Origin: Podospora bellae-mahoneyi
Lineage: Eukaryota > Ascomycota > Sordariomycetes > Sordariales > Podosporaceae
Length of the DNA: 64,000 bases
Direction of reading: 5' to 3'
Assembly (NCBI RefSeq): GCF_035222275.1
Contig: NC_085882.1
Span: forward strand, 3,789,501 to 3,853,500
Part shown: piece by piece, positions 11,515-23,812 of the stretch
Position numbering within the stretch: position 1 is the stretch's first letter
How the letters are laid out: the number at the start of each line of letters is the position of its first letter
Program-made: the position numbers and the translations under genes
The notes under the pieces: generated by a model
What the model was told of the DNA's origin: nothing
The model's database searches: none
The model's input: only the letters and a program-made list of their open reading frames with translations

Positions 11515-14500
11515 TGCTGTCGGTGATGGTGGTAAGAACACATAGGCCTCGCAGTTGCGACCAGATGGGGGCCAGTGTTTTCAGGCGCAAGTCCGGGTCG
11601 CTAGAGGAGGAAAGAGTGTCAGTACAAGAAGTGGGCGACGGTCGGCACGTCCTCGTGGACCAGCTTGTTTTTGGTGACAGTGTTGAAGAGGTGAAGAATG
11701 TAGGGAGCGAGGTTTCCTTGGTGGCAGGAATGAGAAGCTGCATACCAGGGAGAGGCCCCAGGTGACGAAGTTTCGGAATGGGGAACGAAGCAGACGGCAA
11801 TGTGCAAACCGGGCAGGATTTGATTTCATACCTTTTTCTGTCTGTTGTGGGCAGCCAGTCCAATGATGCGGTCTTGTGTTGCGGGATCGTCGCTGTGGGA
11901 TGGATGGAAGAAGCAAGAATGCAGCAGCAGCAGCAGGGCGACTTGTCGCTATTTCTTGCTGTCGCTGTCGTCGGGAACTCGAGTGGCTGCTCGGATCGGT
12001 TATAACATGCACCTTGTTGTCGTATCGGACATCAATGCAGGTCAGTCGTGTGAGTCCAGCTGTCCAAGTCCTGGTCGACCGTGGTGATGATCCAAAGTCG
12101 GGTATCTGTATTGGTAGTTGGTACGTGTGGGTAATTTACAAGAATCCGGGGGTAGGTGGTGCTATGTCCAAGTTGCGACCAGCCGCGCGTGACGATTGTT
12201 GCTTGATGTTTTTCAAGTTATGAAAAAAAGAAAAAAAAAAGATGAAACCCAGAAAGCTCGAGACTCGAGAGAATGGAAGGAGGCAGACGATGGAAAGAGA
12301 TGTCGCTGCTACTGCTACTTCCTCTCTCTGTCTGTGGTTCCCCTGTCGTGGTCCCCTGGCTGCAGCGATGGTTCATGACTCCACTCCCTCTTTCCAGACT
12401 GGCACCCTGGCAGGGTTCATCTGCAATATTTTTCGTCGCGATATTGCCCGTTGGGGAACGCTGCGGGTCTTGCGGGTAGCCCCCCGGTACACGCTAACGG
12501 CAGCCAACGAGCGTTCAGAGGAAGAGCTCGGGACCATGGATTTCTCCCCCGGTTCACTCCATCCCAAAATTGGAGCGACCAACCCGGGGCGTGTTTTTAT
12601 TATACCATCACATCGCAGCTTTTGATCGTTATCTGTAATCCACGTGTTTCGCCTCACGTTCGAGGTCGATTGGACAGCTCTCTCCGCATGTCTTGAACTT
12701 CTTTTCATTCGGACTCGGAGTTTATTGACTTCGTATAATAAGTCTCTCTCTGTCTCTTGAGGAGAGTGAGAGAGAGGTAGGTGGTCGGGTGTCCGGTGTG
12801 GGCGGGACGGCTCCAACTGTGCCTTCCGCGGGTCATGATGAATTCTGATAGGGTCTCGACGTTGCCGCGGTTGCACTCGCGGTCAAAAAGTGCACTTTTC
12901 AGTATTCTACTGGTGGCGATCAGTTGTTGGACATCCCGCTACCATCAACATCTCGATCGTTTACTGCATTTGTCAGGTTTTGGTTGCGTTCTTGCGATAC
13001 CGGCCAAAAGCTGACTGCTGCAGTGTGCCTCTCGCTATGCATTGATATCACATTCCCTCTCCGACCGGGGAGAGTGGCTGATCGCCTTCACATGGAGCTA
13101 CTGCGCGAGAATCTGCTTTTTAATCTCTGATCACAGTGGGCAGTGATAGCTTGGCTACCTTACCTGACTTTCGCCGATACTGTGTGCCCTCATCTCCGGT
13201 TGTTGTCGTCGTCCTGTACAAAGCACTGTCCAAGCACCTCACTCACTTTCCAGGTTACCCCACGTTGCAGGATGCCCCGTGTTCCCCACCGAACGGGAGG
13301 CAGTTGCTTGTTAAGCACACGCCCCAAGCTTTCTTTTCTTGGCGTTTATGTGTCGCCGAGGGCAACGTCCAGGGTCATGTTGTTGCCAGTCTGCCATCGA
13401 ATTGTTCTCAGTTGCATTTTGTTTTTCTTTCGTGCCATCAGGTTATTTCCACGCGCCAACATCAATGCTACTGCAAACAAGCAAATAATGGAGACGGCGT
13501 CACCGTTTAATATCGCCAGTCTTCCTGCTGGGATCCTCTTATCTCTCAGCGTCCCATCAAGTCTCGGCTGGTTCTGCCGTTCGCTGAAGACCTGCAGAGC
13601 ACGCGTCCAAAGATGCCCTGTGCTTCTTCCCCACACCACAGCTGCAGCGGCACTGAAGATAGCTGCAGGGAATTGAGATTCCGATTGATTTGAATAGGCG
13701 AACCTGACATTCTCTTGAGAGATCTGAATGCTCAAAAGGAGTGCCGTTCGAATACCAAAGCCTGCGCCATGATCTGACACTTTGGCCTCTGGCTCTCTGG
13801 GTACTCGAACCTTTGAAGTTTCACAGCCTTCCCCAAATGCGCCTCGACGTTTCACGCAAGGCCTTGTCTCGGATAACGACCTTTTTCGTCTGAACGTTGC
13901 AACCTGGAAGCTGAAGACGTCAAGCCTCGCCTGGTATCAGCAGCTTCTGCTCGGATGCTGCACAAAGGTTGCTGCGGCCATCCGTCCGGTTGGACGGACC
14001 CACCGGACAATGCCGACCCGGTGCTCTGGCGCCGTAAAAACGACCGCGACGGCCTCAGACGCGGAAGCCGGACCGGGCGGGCGATAGTGTATAGGGCCGG
14101 CGCCAGCTCACCCGCCGGTGACTTGGCCGCAGCCCAAGGGAAAGAGTTCTCCTTTTCAACGCAGCTACTTTTCACTACTTTGTTAAAAGACGCGGAATTG
14201 CCCGTGTGCAGTCATGCAATCATGGACAACCTGGAAGGTACATGGGGGTGAACCCTTGACACCTGCACAAGTTCGCTCTTAGCGTGGCAAGGCACGCCAT
14301 GTCGCGTCCTGGCGAGCATGAGATTCTTTTCTCGCTCCAACTCACTGATATCTGTATACCCTGGCGGATCCGACTGATGATCGAGTGTCAAAAATCCCAG
14401 GCTCCCAGGCTTGTTGATGGGACCCCCCAAATCACGTCAACTCTCCACCAAACGAACACGCCCCGGGATCAGCAAATCAAGATACAGGAAAACGGGGATT

Positions 14501-16214
14501 CCCCAGATCAGCATCAGGGCCAGGCCACGTTCACCTACCCTGACCCCCTAACCATGTGAGCGGCGGCAGCAGATGTCTTGTGCTCGACAGCAACTCCAGC
14601 ATTTAGCCAATGTATAACATATGAATGAAGCCCGTGAGTCGTCGCGATGCTGCGGAGACTTTTGCCAGGCGAAAACCACAGAGATCAACAGATCAAGCGA
14701 GCAGCCCAAGCGAGTGGACACATCCCACGAGCTGTCAAGCTGGACACCCAGTGTTGGTTGCATGTTTCACTTTTCAACCTTCCATATTAGGTCCAATCCC
14801 ACGTTGTGCAAGCTCCGAAAGCAGAGAATTTATGGAGCTGATTTTCCTTTTCGAGGGCTTTTCCAAGGTGCCTACATATGCAGACCTACTGCAGCACGTC
14901 GATGCCGGCCAGCGGCGGGGAAGCTGCGCGACAAGCCAACTCGGTGTGAAGACCTCGCCACTTCAGCCTCAACACAGGGACACATCAATACGAACATGGA
15001 GGGACGGCATCGCGGCACATCGGCTCTTTTCCGGGCAATGTCGAAGCCTATCCAAACTTACCAGGCCGCGTCTGCCGCCATCACCTCGGCCAACACGATT
15101 GGTCAATGGTATCGACGTCAGCAACTGGGTGCGGGAAGGCGGGGTAACTCGGTGTGAAATTCTACCCGGGACCTGCATTTGCGCAACCCACCACCACCAC
15201 CCCACCAGCAGCAGCAATTAAGATCAATCAATCAATCGCCACGGGCGATAATCAACTCAATGTCGTCAAACCTCAACATCGGGCATCAAGCACACAGACA
15301 GACGGACGACCTTGGAAGCCCAACGGCGCCGACCGCCCACCGTTCACCGCCCGCCCACCGGCTGCCTCTTGGCGTTCAATGGCGGCGGTTTTCTAGTGCC
15401 GAAGACCACCTATCAACAATGTGAAAGATCAGTAACGAATCGGAAACCATGCAGTCCTCGATAATCAGGCCACCACGATGCCCATCTTGCGGCATTTCAC
15501 ACCCTAATAACTAACACTGCATTTTACTTCAATTCCGTCCCCCTCCCGGCATTCACATCGGGGGTTAGTACTCTCATTGGCCAGTCCCACCTGATAATTG
15601 GCCGCCTCCATCGACAAGGTTGCTTGTCTGCTTGTTTCGACACAGGTGGAGAAAGGCGTTTCTCGTGGGGCATCGGCAACCAGGTTGACAAGGACAGCCT
15701 TGGTTGTCAATTTCCTGGCAGGCCTGGCAGAAACCCCAGGGTCCTGTCATGCCTGTCTTTTCCTTTCTGTTGAGTGCTTGTGGCTGCCCATCAAGGTTCC
15801 ACCAGCTGCCAGCGGTCTGGCCGACTCGCTATCGTGAGCTCGGCGTTGATCACTGCTCTCCTCGGCATGGCGGCCGAGACGAGCTTGGACGATCAACACC
15901 CAAAACCGCCATACTGGAGCCCGCGATATTGTGCTGATCACTACCTGTCCGGCTCATTTGGCAAAGAGGCGTGAGTGAGATGTTGGTAGCATCGCAGAGT
16001 ACCTCGGGTTCAGGCATTACATACGATTTCAAGCAAGATGGTAAGATAGACGATGGGCGTGATTATGATCTGATACTTTTTGGAGCCGTCGTAGTTCCCA
16101 AGCGTCACAACGCTCGAGAACTCCGTCTCTCGGCATGAACTATCGGTGAAAATCGCTACACTACACCGATCATCAACCACATGTGACACCAGCAACTCGC
16201 ATCAAATTCCATTC
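11515..16214. other. 4.7 kb region without a convincing gene
   Basis: Holds the likely long leader and promoter of the RasGEF gene, and the 3' flank of the EEP-lectin gene at its right end. It contains a short (GCA)5 run at 11921-11936, an A-rich tract near 12220-12240, a CT/GA-rich stretch near 12740-12780, and a CCACCACC run near 15188. Several open frames of 100-200 codons exist (for example 12373-12876 minus and 14621-15221 plus, the latter in two frames at once), but none has a domain, and overlapping frames are equally open. I see no tRNA, rRNA or repeat array. Confidence 0.4.
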
Positions 16215-17632
16215 TCATCGTGGCGCATACACAAACGCCAACTGATCCACTTCACTTCCGTCCTGCCCAACAAACCCGACAATCTGCCACCCGCTTGGAG
16301 CCGTGAATGTTTGGCAGGAACTAGTCGCCGAGCCCGCTGTGAGACTGCGCCCCGAAGAAGTCACAGCTCGGATATAAAAGTTGCGAGTTTGCCCCTTACG
16401 TTGGCCGCTGCAGAGCTCGGCCTGGGTCCAGTATTCGGTCGCTTCCAGGACGAGAGAAACAACACTCCCGCCGGTGCCGCCGTGGGCGAATAGGGTGCCG
16501 TCTGTCAGTGTCAGTCCGACGCTATCAAGACGGGATCCTCCTCGGAAAGTGATGGTTGCCGTCTTTGGCTTGTTGGTCCCGGCAAGGACGGGGACATCGC
16601 TGAACCAGGTGCCGTGGGGACCGCCGAACAAGCTGCTCTGACGAAGGGACGCTCCAGAGGACCAGGTGTAGTTGACAAGGACTGGGTTGTGATCTGTCAG
16701 GATGTTGCCGTCGGCCTGAAGGAACCGCAAAGTATCGTAGCGGACGTCGGTGGCCTGGAGGTTAAGGAGCGGGCTAGCCCGGTAAAAGACCTTGTCCACG
16801 ATTTCACACAGGTCGTTGGCAGCGGGGTTGCCGCATGAGCTGGGGGACTGGGGAATGACGTTATTGTAGAGGAGCTCAACCCAGGCATCCTTGAGTCGGG
16901 GGCCGGAAGGATTCTCGCTGGCGAGCAAATCTCGGATGCCCGTGTCGCCTGTCCGAGTGTAGCGGCTGTTGAAGTCACCAGCCACAACGACAGCATTGCC
17001 CTTGCTCCACGTGGCAATGTAGTCAACCACCTGCTTCACGTTGTCGTTTCGGGCAGTAAAATCACCAGGCTCGACACCGGCGTCGGCGTGGAGATTGTAG
17101 AAATCAACATAGGCCGCAGTGGAGCTGTCGGATGAGATGGCCACACGCATGAAGGTGAAGCCTTTCGGCGTCAGACAATCGAACTGGCTCGCATCGGAGC
17201 ATTTGTTCCACTTGATACGCCGAAAGTCAACCCAGGGAAGGTAGGACACGGTGTTGAGACCCGAACCAAATGGAACACCGCCCGATGTGGCAGTCCTGTG
17301 CGGATGCGTGTTGGTCCGGTAGACGTGAGCGTGGTAGTTGAAGTCCTGTCACCAACGTGTCAATGCTCCGATTCGGGTGATGATCTTGAAACAAGGAGTC
17401 AAGGACCTACCTCTTGCAGCTGCACGACGTCGATCCCATACTCGGAGAACTTTGCACCCATGGCCGCCGCGTTGGCCGCCTTGTCGCCGGGAACACCATT
17501 GTCGTTGAGGATGGCCGGGAGGCCGGCCACATTGATGGTCAGGACGTCAAAGTTGCCCGACGTGGCCGCGAGGGCACCCTCTAGCAGCAACGCTGACGAG
17601 AACGCCGCGAGTCTTGATGTGGACAGCTTCAT
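16215..17632 (-). CDS. Secreted EEP-family phosphodiesterase/nuclease with C-terminal jacalin-like lectin domain
   Basis: Exons 17632-17411 and 17345-16215, with a 65-nt intron (GTAGGT...CAG), join in frame to 450 residues. The start ATG at 17632 opens a clear signal peptide (MKLSTSRLAAFSSALLLEGALA). The EEP fold (DNase I/sphingomyelinase superfamily) is shown by VLTINVAGLP, the metal-ligand glutamate in QLQE at about 71-74, GDFNSR at about 197-202 and the catalytic DH in LTDHNPV at about 292-293. From about 309 to 450 a second domain begins FGGPHGTWFSD and contains VGLTLTDG and FVGQDGSEVDQLAF, matching jacalin-like lectins. The protein is therefore an extracellular phosphodiester hydrolase guided by a sugar-binding module. 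Substrate (nucleic acid, sphingolipid or other) cannot be decided from the sequence. Confidence 0.85.
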
Positions 17633-20278
17633 CTTGACAAGATGGTCAAACTCCAAAGGTAGGGTGCTGGGTTTGGCTGTGGAAGTCTACCTAACAAGCC
17701 ACACGCAGAAAGACGCTCTCCCCCCCCTCCCACCCCGCCCTTATACATCGACAGCCATCGCCTCTCGTCCTCTTAACGACCGTCCTTGGCATGGCCAGTC
17801 TTACCTATTCGAGATATCTTTCGTACTACCCACCCTTTTGGTCGAGCTGGAGGTGTCTTTACATGCGTAACCGAGATTATTGACAGACGGCTCCCCGCCT
17901 TGAATTCGGCTCTTGCTCCTCGCTCGTCGGTGTAGGTTCCTGGTTTTGAGGATGGGCGTCCGGCGCGATGTCACCTCAACCGGTGCCCTACATGACGTTG
18001 CCCAGCCTTGACCGGATCGCGCGAGATGAGCGCGTGGACGAAGATTTTAAGATCTGAATGCCGCGTGGGCCGATGTGGGGATGTCATTGGGTTTCCCAGA
18101 AGAGGGTCTGCTATCGGCTCTCGCGGCTCCGGCGGTGGGCCGGGTTCACGGCAGGTGCCGGAGCCCCCTGGACGGGCGAGGGTGGGGCCGTGTCGGCGTC
18201 AACCCGGCTCATCCTCTCCCAGAATCTGAGTCTCATCTTCTCGAACAATTTTTATGTTTCAATCGTTGATCATTCTATTTTCTCGACATGTCCAGGATGA
18301 GCACTGGTTGGTTGTTAACTTGTTGAAACCAAACGCGCACGTCATGGGCGGGATGAGCATCAGACGAAAGATGTCTCATCCTTCTGCCCGTGTTCCGGGT
18401 CCAGTCCGAACACCAAGTCATTGAAGGGTTTGTGACAGGAGGTTTGTCACATGACCGGGCTGCTTATGGCGATCTAGGAATAGATATACAGGTGTGTAGT
18501 ATTGTGCTTCGGGGGGAGATCATACTGGTGATCAGTGTGTTTTGGTGTGGGATGAAGCAATGGGATTGCACTGCGAAAGAGGCAAGCTGTTGCTATAGAA
18601 CAACACCAGGCAGAGCCAAAGCCACAAAGCATCTGCCAACTGCCCTTTACCTGGCGTCAGGCTTTAGCTCCTGTCACAGACCAGGTGCCTGTGAAATGGG
18701 AATTTCCCTTTTCGTATTTTGCTGCGTGTGGCGGGGAGAGAGTGACATGGCTGTCCATAATGTGGTTGACCAACCATCACGCCACACCCCACCCTCCCAC
18801 GGCCAGAGAAAACGGGCCGGCTGAGTACCCGGTTCCCGTGGCTGCCATCCTCTACGAAAGAGGTGTGGTTGGTTAGGGAGACGACCACTTTTACTTCAGG
18901 GTTGCCTGGTGGTTGACAAGTTGTTCAAGTCAGACAACGGGGCGTGTAGAATCGGGAAAATCAGTGCATGTATCGGTAGCCCAGATTCCGACACTACAAT
19001 CCGGGGTCTGGGTCCTTTTGGAACCCAGCCGTGTCCGAGACCATGTATATATATGCGCGCACAGACATATCCCTCTCAACGCGGTAATGGGAAGAGGGAA
19101 CTTTCCATCACCCAGGCCCAGACCCAGGCCGTGTTTTAATTCGGGGGGTGAACTGGGGAAAAGGAGGGGTACACTAGGTCCCCCGATTCAGCTGCCAAAA
19201 TGCACATTTTTCTGTGATTTGTGAAACAGTGGGAAAGAAAGAAGAAATACCTAAGCCGATATGCATATTCGTCAGCACAAATTGATGCCAGGCGGCTGAT
19301 GACATTTGATCGATGGGGCGGTTTTGGTGGCCTTTGGCAGGATTGCATCGGAAGGGGGGCATATCGTACATGACCCGAGACATTTTCGGGATGTGATGGT
19401 GAGAATCTGGTTCCCGACGCCATGGGATTTCACGAGATTGACGAGATTTGGTAGTTTAGTTGTCTTGGATGACGGGCGTGGGAAACTCCGGGGCATTCGG
19501 GGTTGGGACAAAATAACGTACCTGGCACTAGGTAACTCGATAGTCGATACAGGAAAGCAGCCCGAACCACACCTTCAGGAAGGGTCGAGATGTATTGAAA
19601 GATGGTTTTATCAGACACTCACCTATTGCAGGACCGATACTGCTTCCACTTGAATCCAGAGAAATTAGCTTCGTGGCGGGTTATTAACACCATCTCCCAA
19701 CTTTTCGAACATGGGCCGCATTAAGATTACGGTTATACAATCAAACTAGGTACCAAAACTAGTTTTTGTACCTATATGACAGTGGAAGCTGAAGCTATGT
19801 TGTGCCCGTGAAGATTTTCACACCACCTAAGATCCAGTGCCCTCACTTTGATATAAGATAATTCTTCAATCTCGACATCAACCACAGCTCAGAAGTAACC
19901 TGGAAAACAAATGCTCCCGGAATACCAGCCAACCAGTGTTTCTTGAATTTCTTCCCTTCATTGCATTTGGGAGAGGCTACCGGGTATTTAACAAAGCAGA
20001 AGCACGCTCCTGAGCCAAACTATAAAGTTGGCAAAATTGTCGAGCATTGTCTATCAGCATGTAGGTAGGGGCTGGGAACAACCAGCGCTCCTTTTGTGGA
20101 TACTTCACACACCATCTTGAGTCACATGTCAGTAACAAACCCAGCCACAACCCTTGAGCGTATGTAAATATGTATGTATTGGCGTCCAAGATGCTTGCCA
20201 TCCAGGCTCAAGTATTGACACGAAGTAACTAATCTATATACAGAGTCCCATCATCACAGCCATCTCGATCCCGCATGC
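17633..20278. other. Intergenic region, 2.6 kb
   Basis: Between the 5' end of the EEP-lectin gene and the 3' end of the GH131 gene. Only short open frames without motifs are seen. The right end becomes AT-richer near 19.7-20.2 kb. No RNA gene or repeat array was recognised. Confidence 0.45.
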
Positions 20279-21370
20279 TTACAAGCACTGGGAGTACCAG
20301 TCGTTTCCGTACTTGCAGGTGTAGGGGGCAGCGCAAGTCTTGCAACCGCTGAAGCCAATGCCGTCGCACTGGGCGTACTGGCCGGCGGTGCAACCGCTGG
20401 GGGTGGTCTGAACGGGTGCGGCAGAGCTGGTGCTGGTGGAGGAGACGCGGGTGGTGGAGGTGACGAGCGTGGTAGAGGAAACGGGGGCCGGGGTGGAGGT
20501 GCTGCTGACTCTGGTGCTTGTGCTGCTGGGGACACTGCTGCTGCTGCTGCTGCTGGAGGAGCCACCGTCACCGGGGATGGGTTGGCCAGGACCGGCGACC
20601 GAGGTGGTCAAACTGCCGCTCTCAATATACACGCCGGACCAGTAAAAGTCCTCGTTGGAATCAGGGTAGCCGCTTCTCGGGAGCTCCAAGACACCAACAT
20701 GCCAGTCTGCGCCGTTGGAGCTGGTGCTGGTCTTGACGGGGGCCACCTTTCTGGTCAGGGGGTCGCTGCCGGTAGAGTGCCAGAAACCGACGGTGCCGGC
20801 AGCAAAGTCGATCTCGTAGGCAACGTTGTGCCAGACATCAGCAACCCACTCGACACTCCACTGGGTCTGGCCGCCAACGCACCACCTAAGCAGAGTGTCC
20901 GAGATGCCAGGGGCGCCCGAGAGCCAACCGGACTTGAGCTCGGTGAAGTGGCTTTCGAAGAAGGCGATCTGGTGCTCCCTGGTGGTGGCCGGGGCGTTGA
21001 CGTCCTTTCTCATCAGGGAGAAGTGGTAGTAGACCTTGCCTTGGTTGATGGCAGCGGTGGTCTGGGGGATCAGCTCGGTGCGGCGCATGTTCTGGCCGTT
21101 CCAGTAGGCCGTGTTGTCGAGCGTGATCTTGGCTCCCTGCCTGGAACCAGTGTCGGCTGGGTTCTTGTAGTCGGGCGAGAGGTTGACATAGGCCGACACA
21201 GGAGAAGACCCGTGGATGTAGTACTGGTATGGGCCAACCTGGTTGCCCCAGGACCACTTGTTCAGGTCGGCAGACGAGGTCATGTCGTTGAAGCGGCCAT
21301 CCCACAGGATGGTGCCTGCCGAGACAGACAGCACCTGGGCGACGAGACCGGAGAGAACGTGGAACTTCAT
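20279..21370 (-). CDS. Secreted GH131 beta-glucanase with CBM1
   Basis: Single-exon frame of 363 residues with ATG at 21370. Residues 1-18 are a signal peptide ending near [10 protein letters not shown]. The catalytic region (about 19-265) carries the blocks I associate with GH131: [79 protein letters not shown] and [13 protein letters not shown]131 enzymes cleave beta-1,3, beta-1,4 and beta-1,6 glucans and act in plant cell-wall breakdown. A Ser/Thr-rich linker (about 268-325, including a run of nine serines) leads to a C-terminal CBM1 cellulose-binding module of about 34 residues with the spaced cysteines and aromatics ([21 protein letters not shown]). The fusion suggests action on cellulose-associated glucans. 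Confidence 0.92.
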   Translation of the reverse strand: MKFHVLSGLVAQVLSVSAGTILWDGRFNDMTSSADLNKWSWGNQVGPYQYYIHGSSPVSAYVNLSPDYKNPADTGSRQGAKITLDNTAYWNGQNMRRTELIPQTTAAINQGKVYYHFSLMRKDVNAPATTREHQIAFFESHFTELKSGWLSGAPGISDTLLRWCVGGQTQWSVEWVADVWHNVAYEIDFAAGTVGFWHSTGSDPLTRKVAPVKTSTSSNGADWHVGVLELPRSGYPDSNEDFYWSGVYIESGSLTTSVAGPGQPIPGDGGSSSSSSSSSVPSSTSTRVSSTSTPAPVSSTTLVTSTTRVSSTSTSSAAPVQTTPSGCTAGQYAQCDGIGFSGCKTCAAPYTCKYGNDWYSQCL

Positions 21371-22339
21371 GGTGGCAGCAGGGAAGGGTTGACGGCAGAG
21401 GTGATGACCAGGGGTGCCGAGAAAGATCCTCTGGTCAAGAGTGACGACAGCGTGGTCGTTGGCATTTTATATGAGAGGCTCTTGTGTGCATGAGGTGCTG
21501 GATCAACGGCCCGCTCGGCGGTGCAGGACGGAGGCGGCATCAAGGTCAGAGTTGCACTCTCGGAGGGTGGTGCTGGAGGTTTCCTGTTCGGTCGTAGTCT
21601 CGCAGTGGGGAAGGGCCTCGGAGGTCCCAACAGTGGGGAGTGGTGCATGGCGCCCGGCTTTGCTCCCGATGCCAATGTTGATTTGCACCAATCGCAGTGG
21701 CCCATAACACTGTGGCCGGGCTGGCCAAGAGATCGCCAGGCAAAGCTTGGAGGGCTTGGATGGGCTTGGAGAGCTTGTCTCGTCGACCTTCCACCTCCCC
21801 CATCACTCTGGATGTCGAGGTTCCGTCTGTCGCATACTGGATATATTAAGGCCCACAGATTTCCGGATGTCACCACCATCTGTTCCTGGTTCTGCGGCCA
21901 CTTTCTACTTTGCCTGAAGTCGGATGATTCCACCTCTCCACGCGCCTGGTCACTGGAACTCTACTTTCATATGGGTTAGGGTTGGACATGGCAGTGAGGA
22001 AGACAACAGGTGCTATTGACGTTCATTACAAACAAATGGGCATCGGTACAAGCAGCGCTTAAACTCCGTACAGAGCACCACCCATGCCGACTTTTCCTGT
22101 CGCTTACTTTTTCCATTTTCTGTCTCCTTTTCCTTGAACTCCTCTTCCGAAAGTCAGATAACACAACCCAACACCGCAACTCCCTACTCCTCACAGACCG
22201 AACTCCTACACCAAACTCAAGATACCGTTCACACAGTCTTCAACAATCATCTTTCTCTTCGTCGACGAACTTGGCGGACAGAGACGGCGAAATGACGGCG
22301 CACATCTGGGTCTTGATGATCATCTCCCGGTACCTTACC
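21371..22339. other. Intergenic spacer, about 1 kb
   Basis: Upstream of the GH131 gene (likely promoter, with TTTATATG about 100 nt before its ATG) and downstream of the next minus-strand gene. No further gene is seen. Confidence 0.45.
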
Positions 22340-23812
22340 TTACGAGGCAGAATTGGGAGTCGGAGTGGGCTGTGCCACGGGGCCGCGACAGGCGGGGAAT
22401 CTAGCCGCGGTGGAGGGTGATGACGGAGAGATGTTGGGGACATATGGGCCCACACCGTGGTTTGGCAAGTGCAGCGGTGGCAGACGGGTGGTGGACGCTT
22501 TGCTGGGAGTTGGTAAGGAATCATTGTCGATGGTCTTGACGCTGACTGTATCACCAACAGGTCCCGAACCAGGAAAATAGTAGCGGTATGGAAGGGAGAC
22601 CGCGGAGGGGGCAACGGGAGCTGAACTTTTATAAGTCACGCTCGGGACAGATGACGCCGTCTGTTGCTGGGGTGCCGGTGGTTCGAACCTCTTCCCGTCG
22701 GTGCTGAACAAACCCGGGCAGCGGATCTCGATGTTGCCGCCTGTATTGATGCGGAACTCGCACGAGAGGTAATCATAGCCGCCAACTGGATTAACGGGCA
22801 GGATGAAAGGGATCGGCGCGTCAACCTTGCTGCTCTTCCAAGTCCATTTCGTAGGCGTCTTTTCGACCATGTTGTACTTGTGTTGGCGGGCAATGGCCAC
22901 AATGCAAGAGAACTCCTTCTTATTATCCCACTCAGTGTACTTTGTTTCCATGATGGGATGGCATTGCTCTGGCAGGTAGGTCCCGGGCACCCACAGTTGA
23001 TAGCGCTGGATCACGGCGTGCATGAAGTCTCGCTTGTATATGAAGTTGCGGTCGTTGGCTTCCTCATAAAACCAGTTTCTGTACTGGTTCCAGATTTCCA
23101 AGTCCTTCGTGAACCGGTCGTCAAGGTTCTTGTTTTCCACCATGCGAGCGGTCTCACTTTTTTCTTCCTTATCCCACCGAGCAACGGCCCGGTTCCAGAC
23201 AGCTTGTTGATATCTCTGCGAGGATTTCACCCTGCTCGACTTGGCGGCCTCTTCAGCGCCCGGTGCGCTCGAGGCAGTCGATGACGGGGGTGTAACGGAT
23301 GGACTGCTGGGCTTGATAAATGCCATGGGCAAGTCCACTTGTATAAAACCGCTCACCAAATCATGGTCGTACGTCCTGGTTGCCGGTTTGAACGGGGAAG
23401 GGAGAGGTATAACATGAGGTCCAAAAGGAATCGGCAATATCACGATTTTGTTCTTCTTCTTCCTCCTCTCAAAAGGCACGAGTTCGCCATCCTTGTAGAC
23501 TTGCTCGTTGATTCTTTCGCATCGGGGGTTAGGTACCCTCTGAGGATATGGCGGCCCCGGGAGGACGGCGTCGCGTCTGCCGAGAACAGCCTGGAGGTTT
23601 ACTTGATGCACTGGCTCAGGGGTTGGTACGGCTGCCGAGGACTTGCTCTCGTGGTGCGTGTGTCCCCAGAAGGGAACAAGTTGCCCTGTGATCGCAAAGA
23701 AACCAGCCCAGCCCAAACAGAGAGCGGCGAGGCAGAGACAACACGATGTCCTGCCGGTCCCGCGTCTCCTCTGTGCCCAAGGTGGGGGGTGTTGGGGGTC
23801 GTCGGTGTTCAT
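22340..23812 (-). CDS. Single-pass membrane protein of unknown function
   Basis: Single-exon frame of 490 residues with ATG at 23812. A short cytosolic-looking N-terminus with Arg residues (QRRRGTGR) precedes one hydrophobic segment at about 24-45 (CCLCLAALCLGWAGFFAI), which suggests a type II membrane anchor. A charged stretch follows (FERRKKKNK), then a Ser/Pro-rich part, a central region rich in Trp/Tyr (YQQAVWNRAVARWDKEEK, IWNQYRNWFYEEANDRNF, YQLWVPGTYLPEQC) and a Pro/Ser-rich C-terminus. I do not recognise a domain. The regular aromatic spacing and lack of chance-like composition support a real protein; function cannot be stated. Confidence 0.75.
   Translation of the reverse strand: MNTDDPQHPPPWAQRRRGTGRTSCCLCLAALCLGWAGFFAITGQLVPFWGHTHHESKSSAAVPTPEPVHQVNLQAVLGRRDAVLPGPPYPQRVPNPRCERINEQVYKDGELVPFERRKKKNKIVILPIPFGPHVIPLPSPFKPATRTYDHDLVSGFIQVDLPMAFIKPSSPSVTPPSSTASSAPGAEEAAKSSRVKSSQRYQQAVWNRAVARWDKEEKSETARMVENKNLDDRFTKDLEIWNQYRNWFYEEANDRNFIYKRDFMHAVIQRYQLWVPGTYLPEQCHPIMETKYTEWDNKKEFSCIVAIARQHKYNMVEKTPTKWTWKSSKVDAPIPFILPVNPVGGYDYLSCEFRINTGGNIEIRCPGLFSTDGKRFEPPAPQQQTASSVPSVTYKSSAPVAPSAVSLPYRYYFPGSGPVGDTVSVKTIDNDSLPTPSKASTTRLPPLHLPNHGVGPYVPNISPSSPSTAARFPACRGPVAQPTPTPNSAS

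Noticed and set aside
12373-12876. A 167-codon minus-strand frame upstream of the RasGEF gene
   Set aside because: Arg/Ser/Pro-rich, no domain, several overlapping plus frames equally open.
14621-15221. Two overlapping plus-strand frames of 178 and 198 codons
   Set aside because: Both frames are open over the same bases and neither has a motif or protein-like composition, so chance is more likely than a gene.
20582-21493. A 303-codon open frame on plus opposite the GH131 gene
   Set aside because: Antisense shadow; the minus-strand product has signal peptide, GH131 blocks and CBM1.
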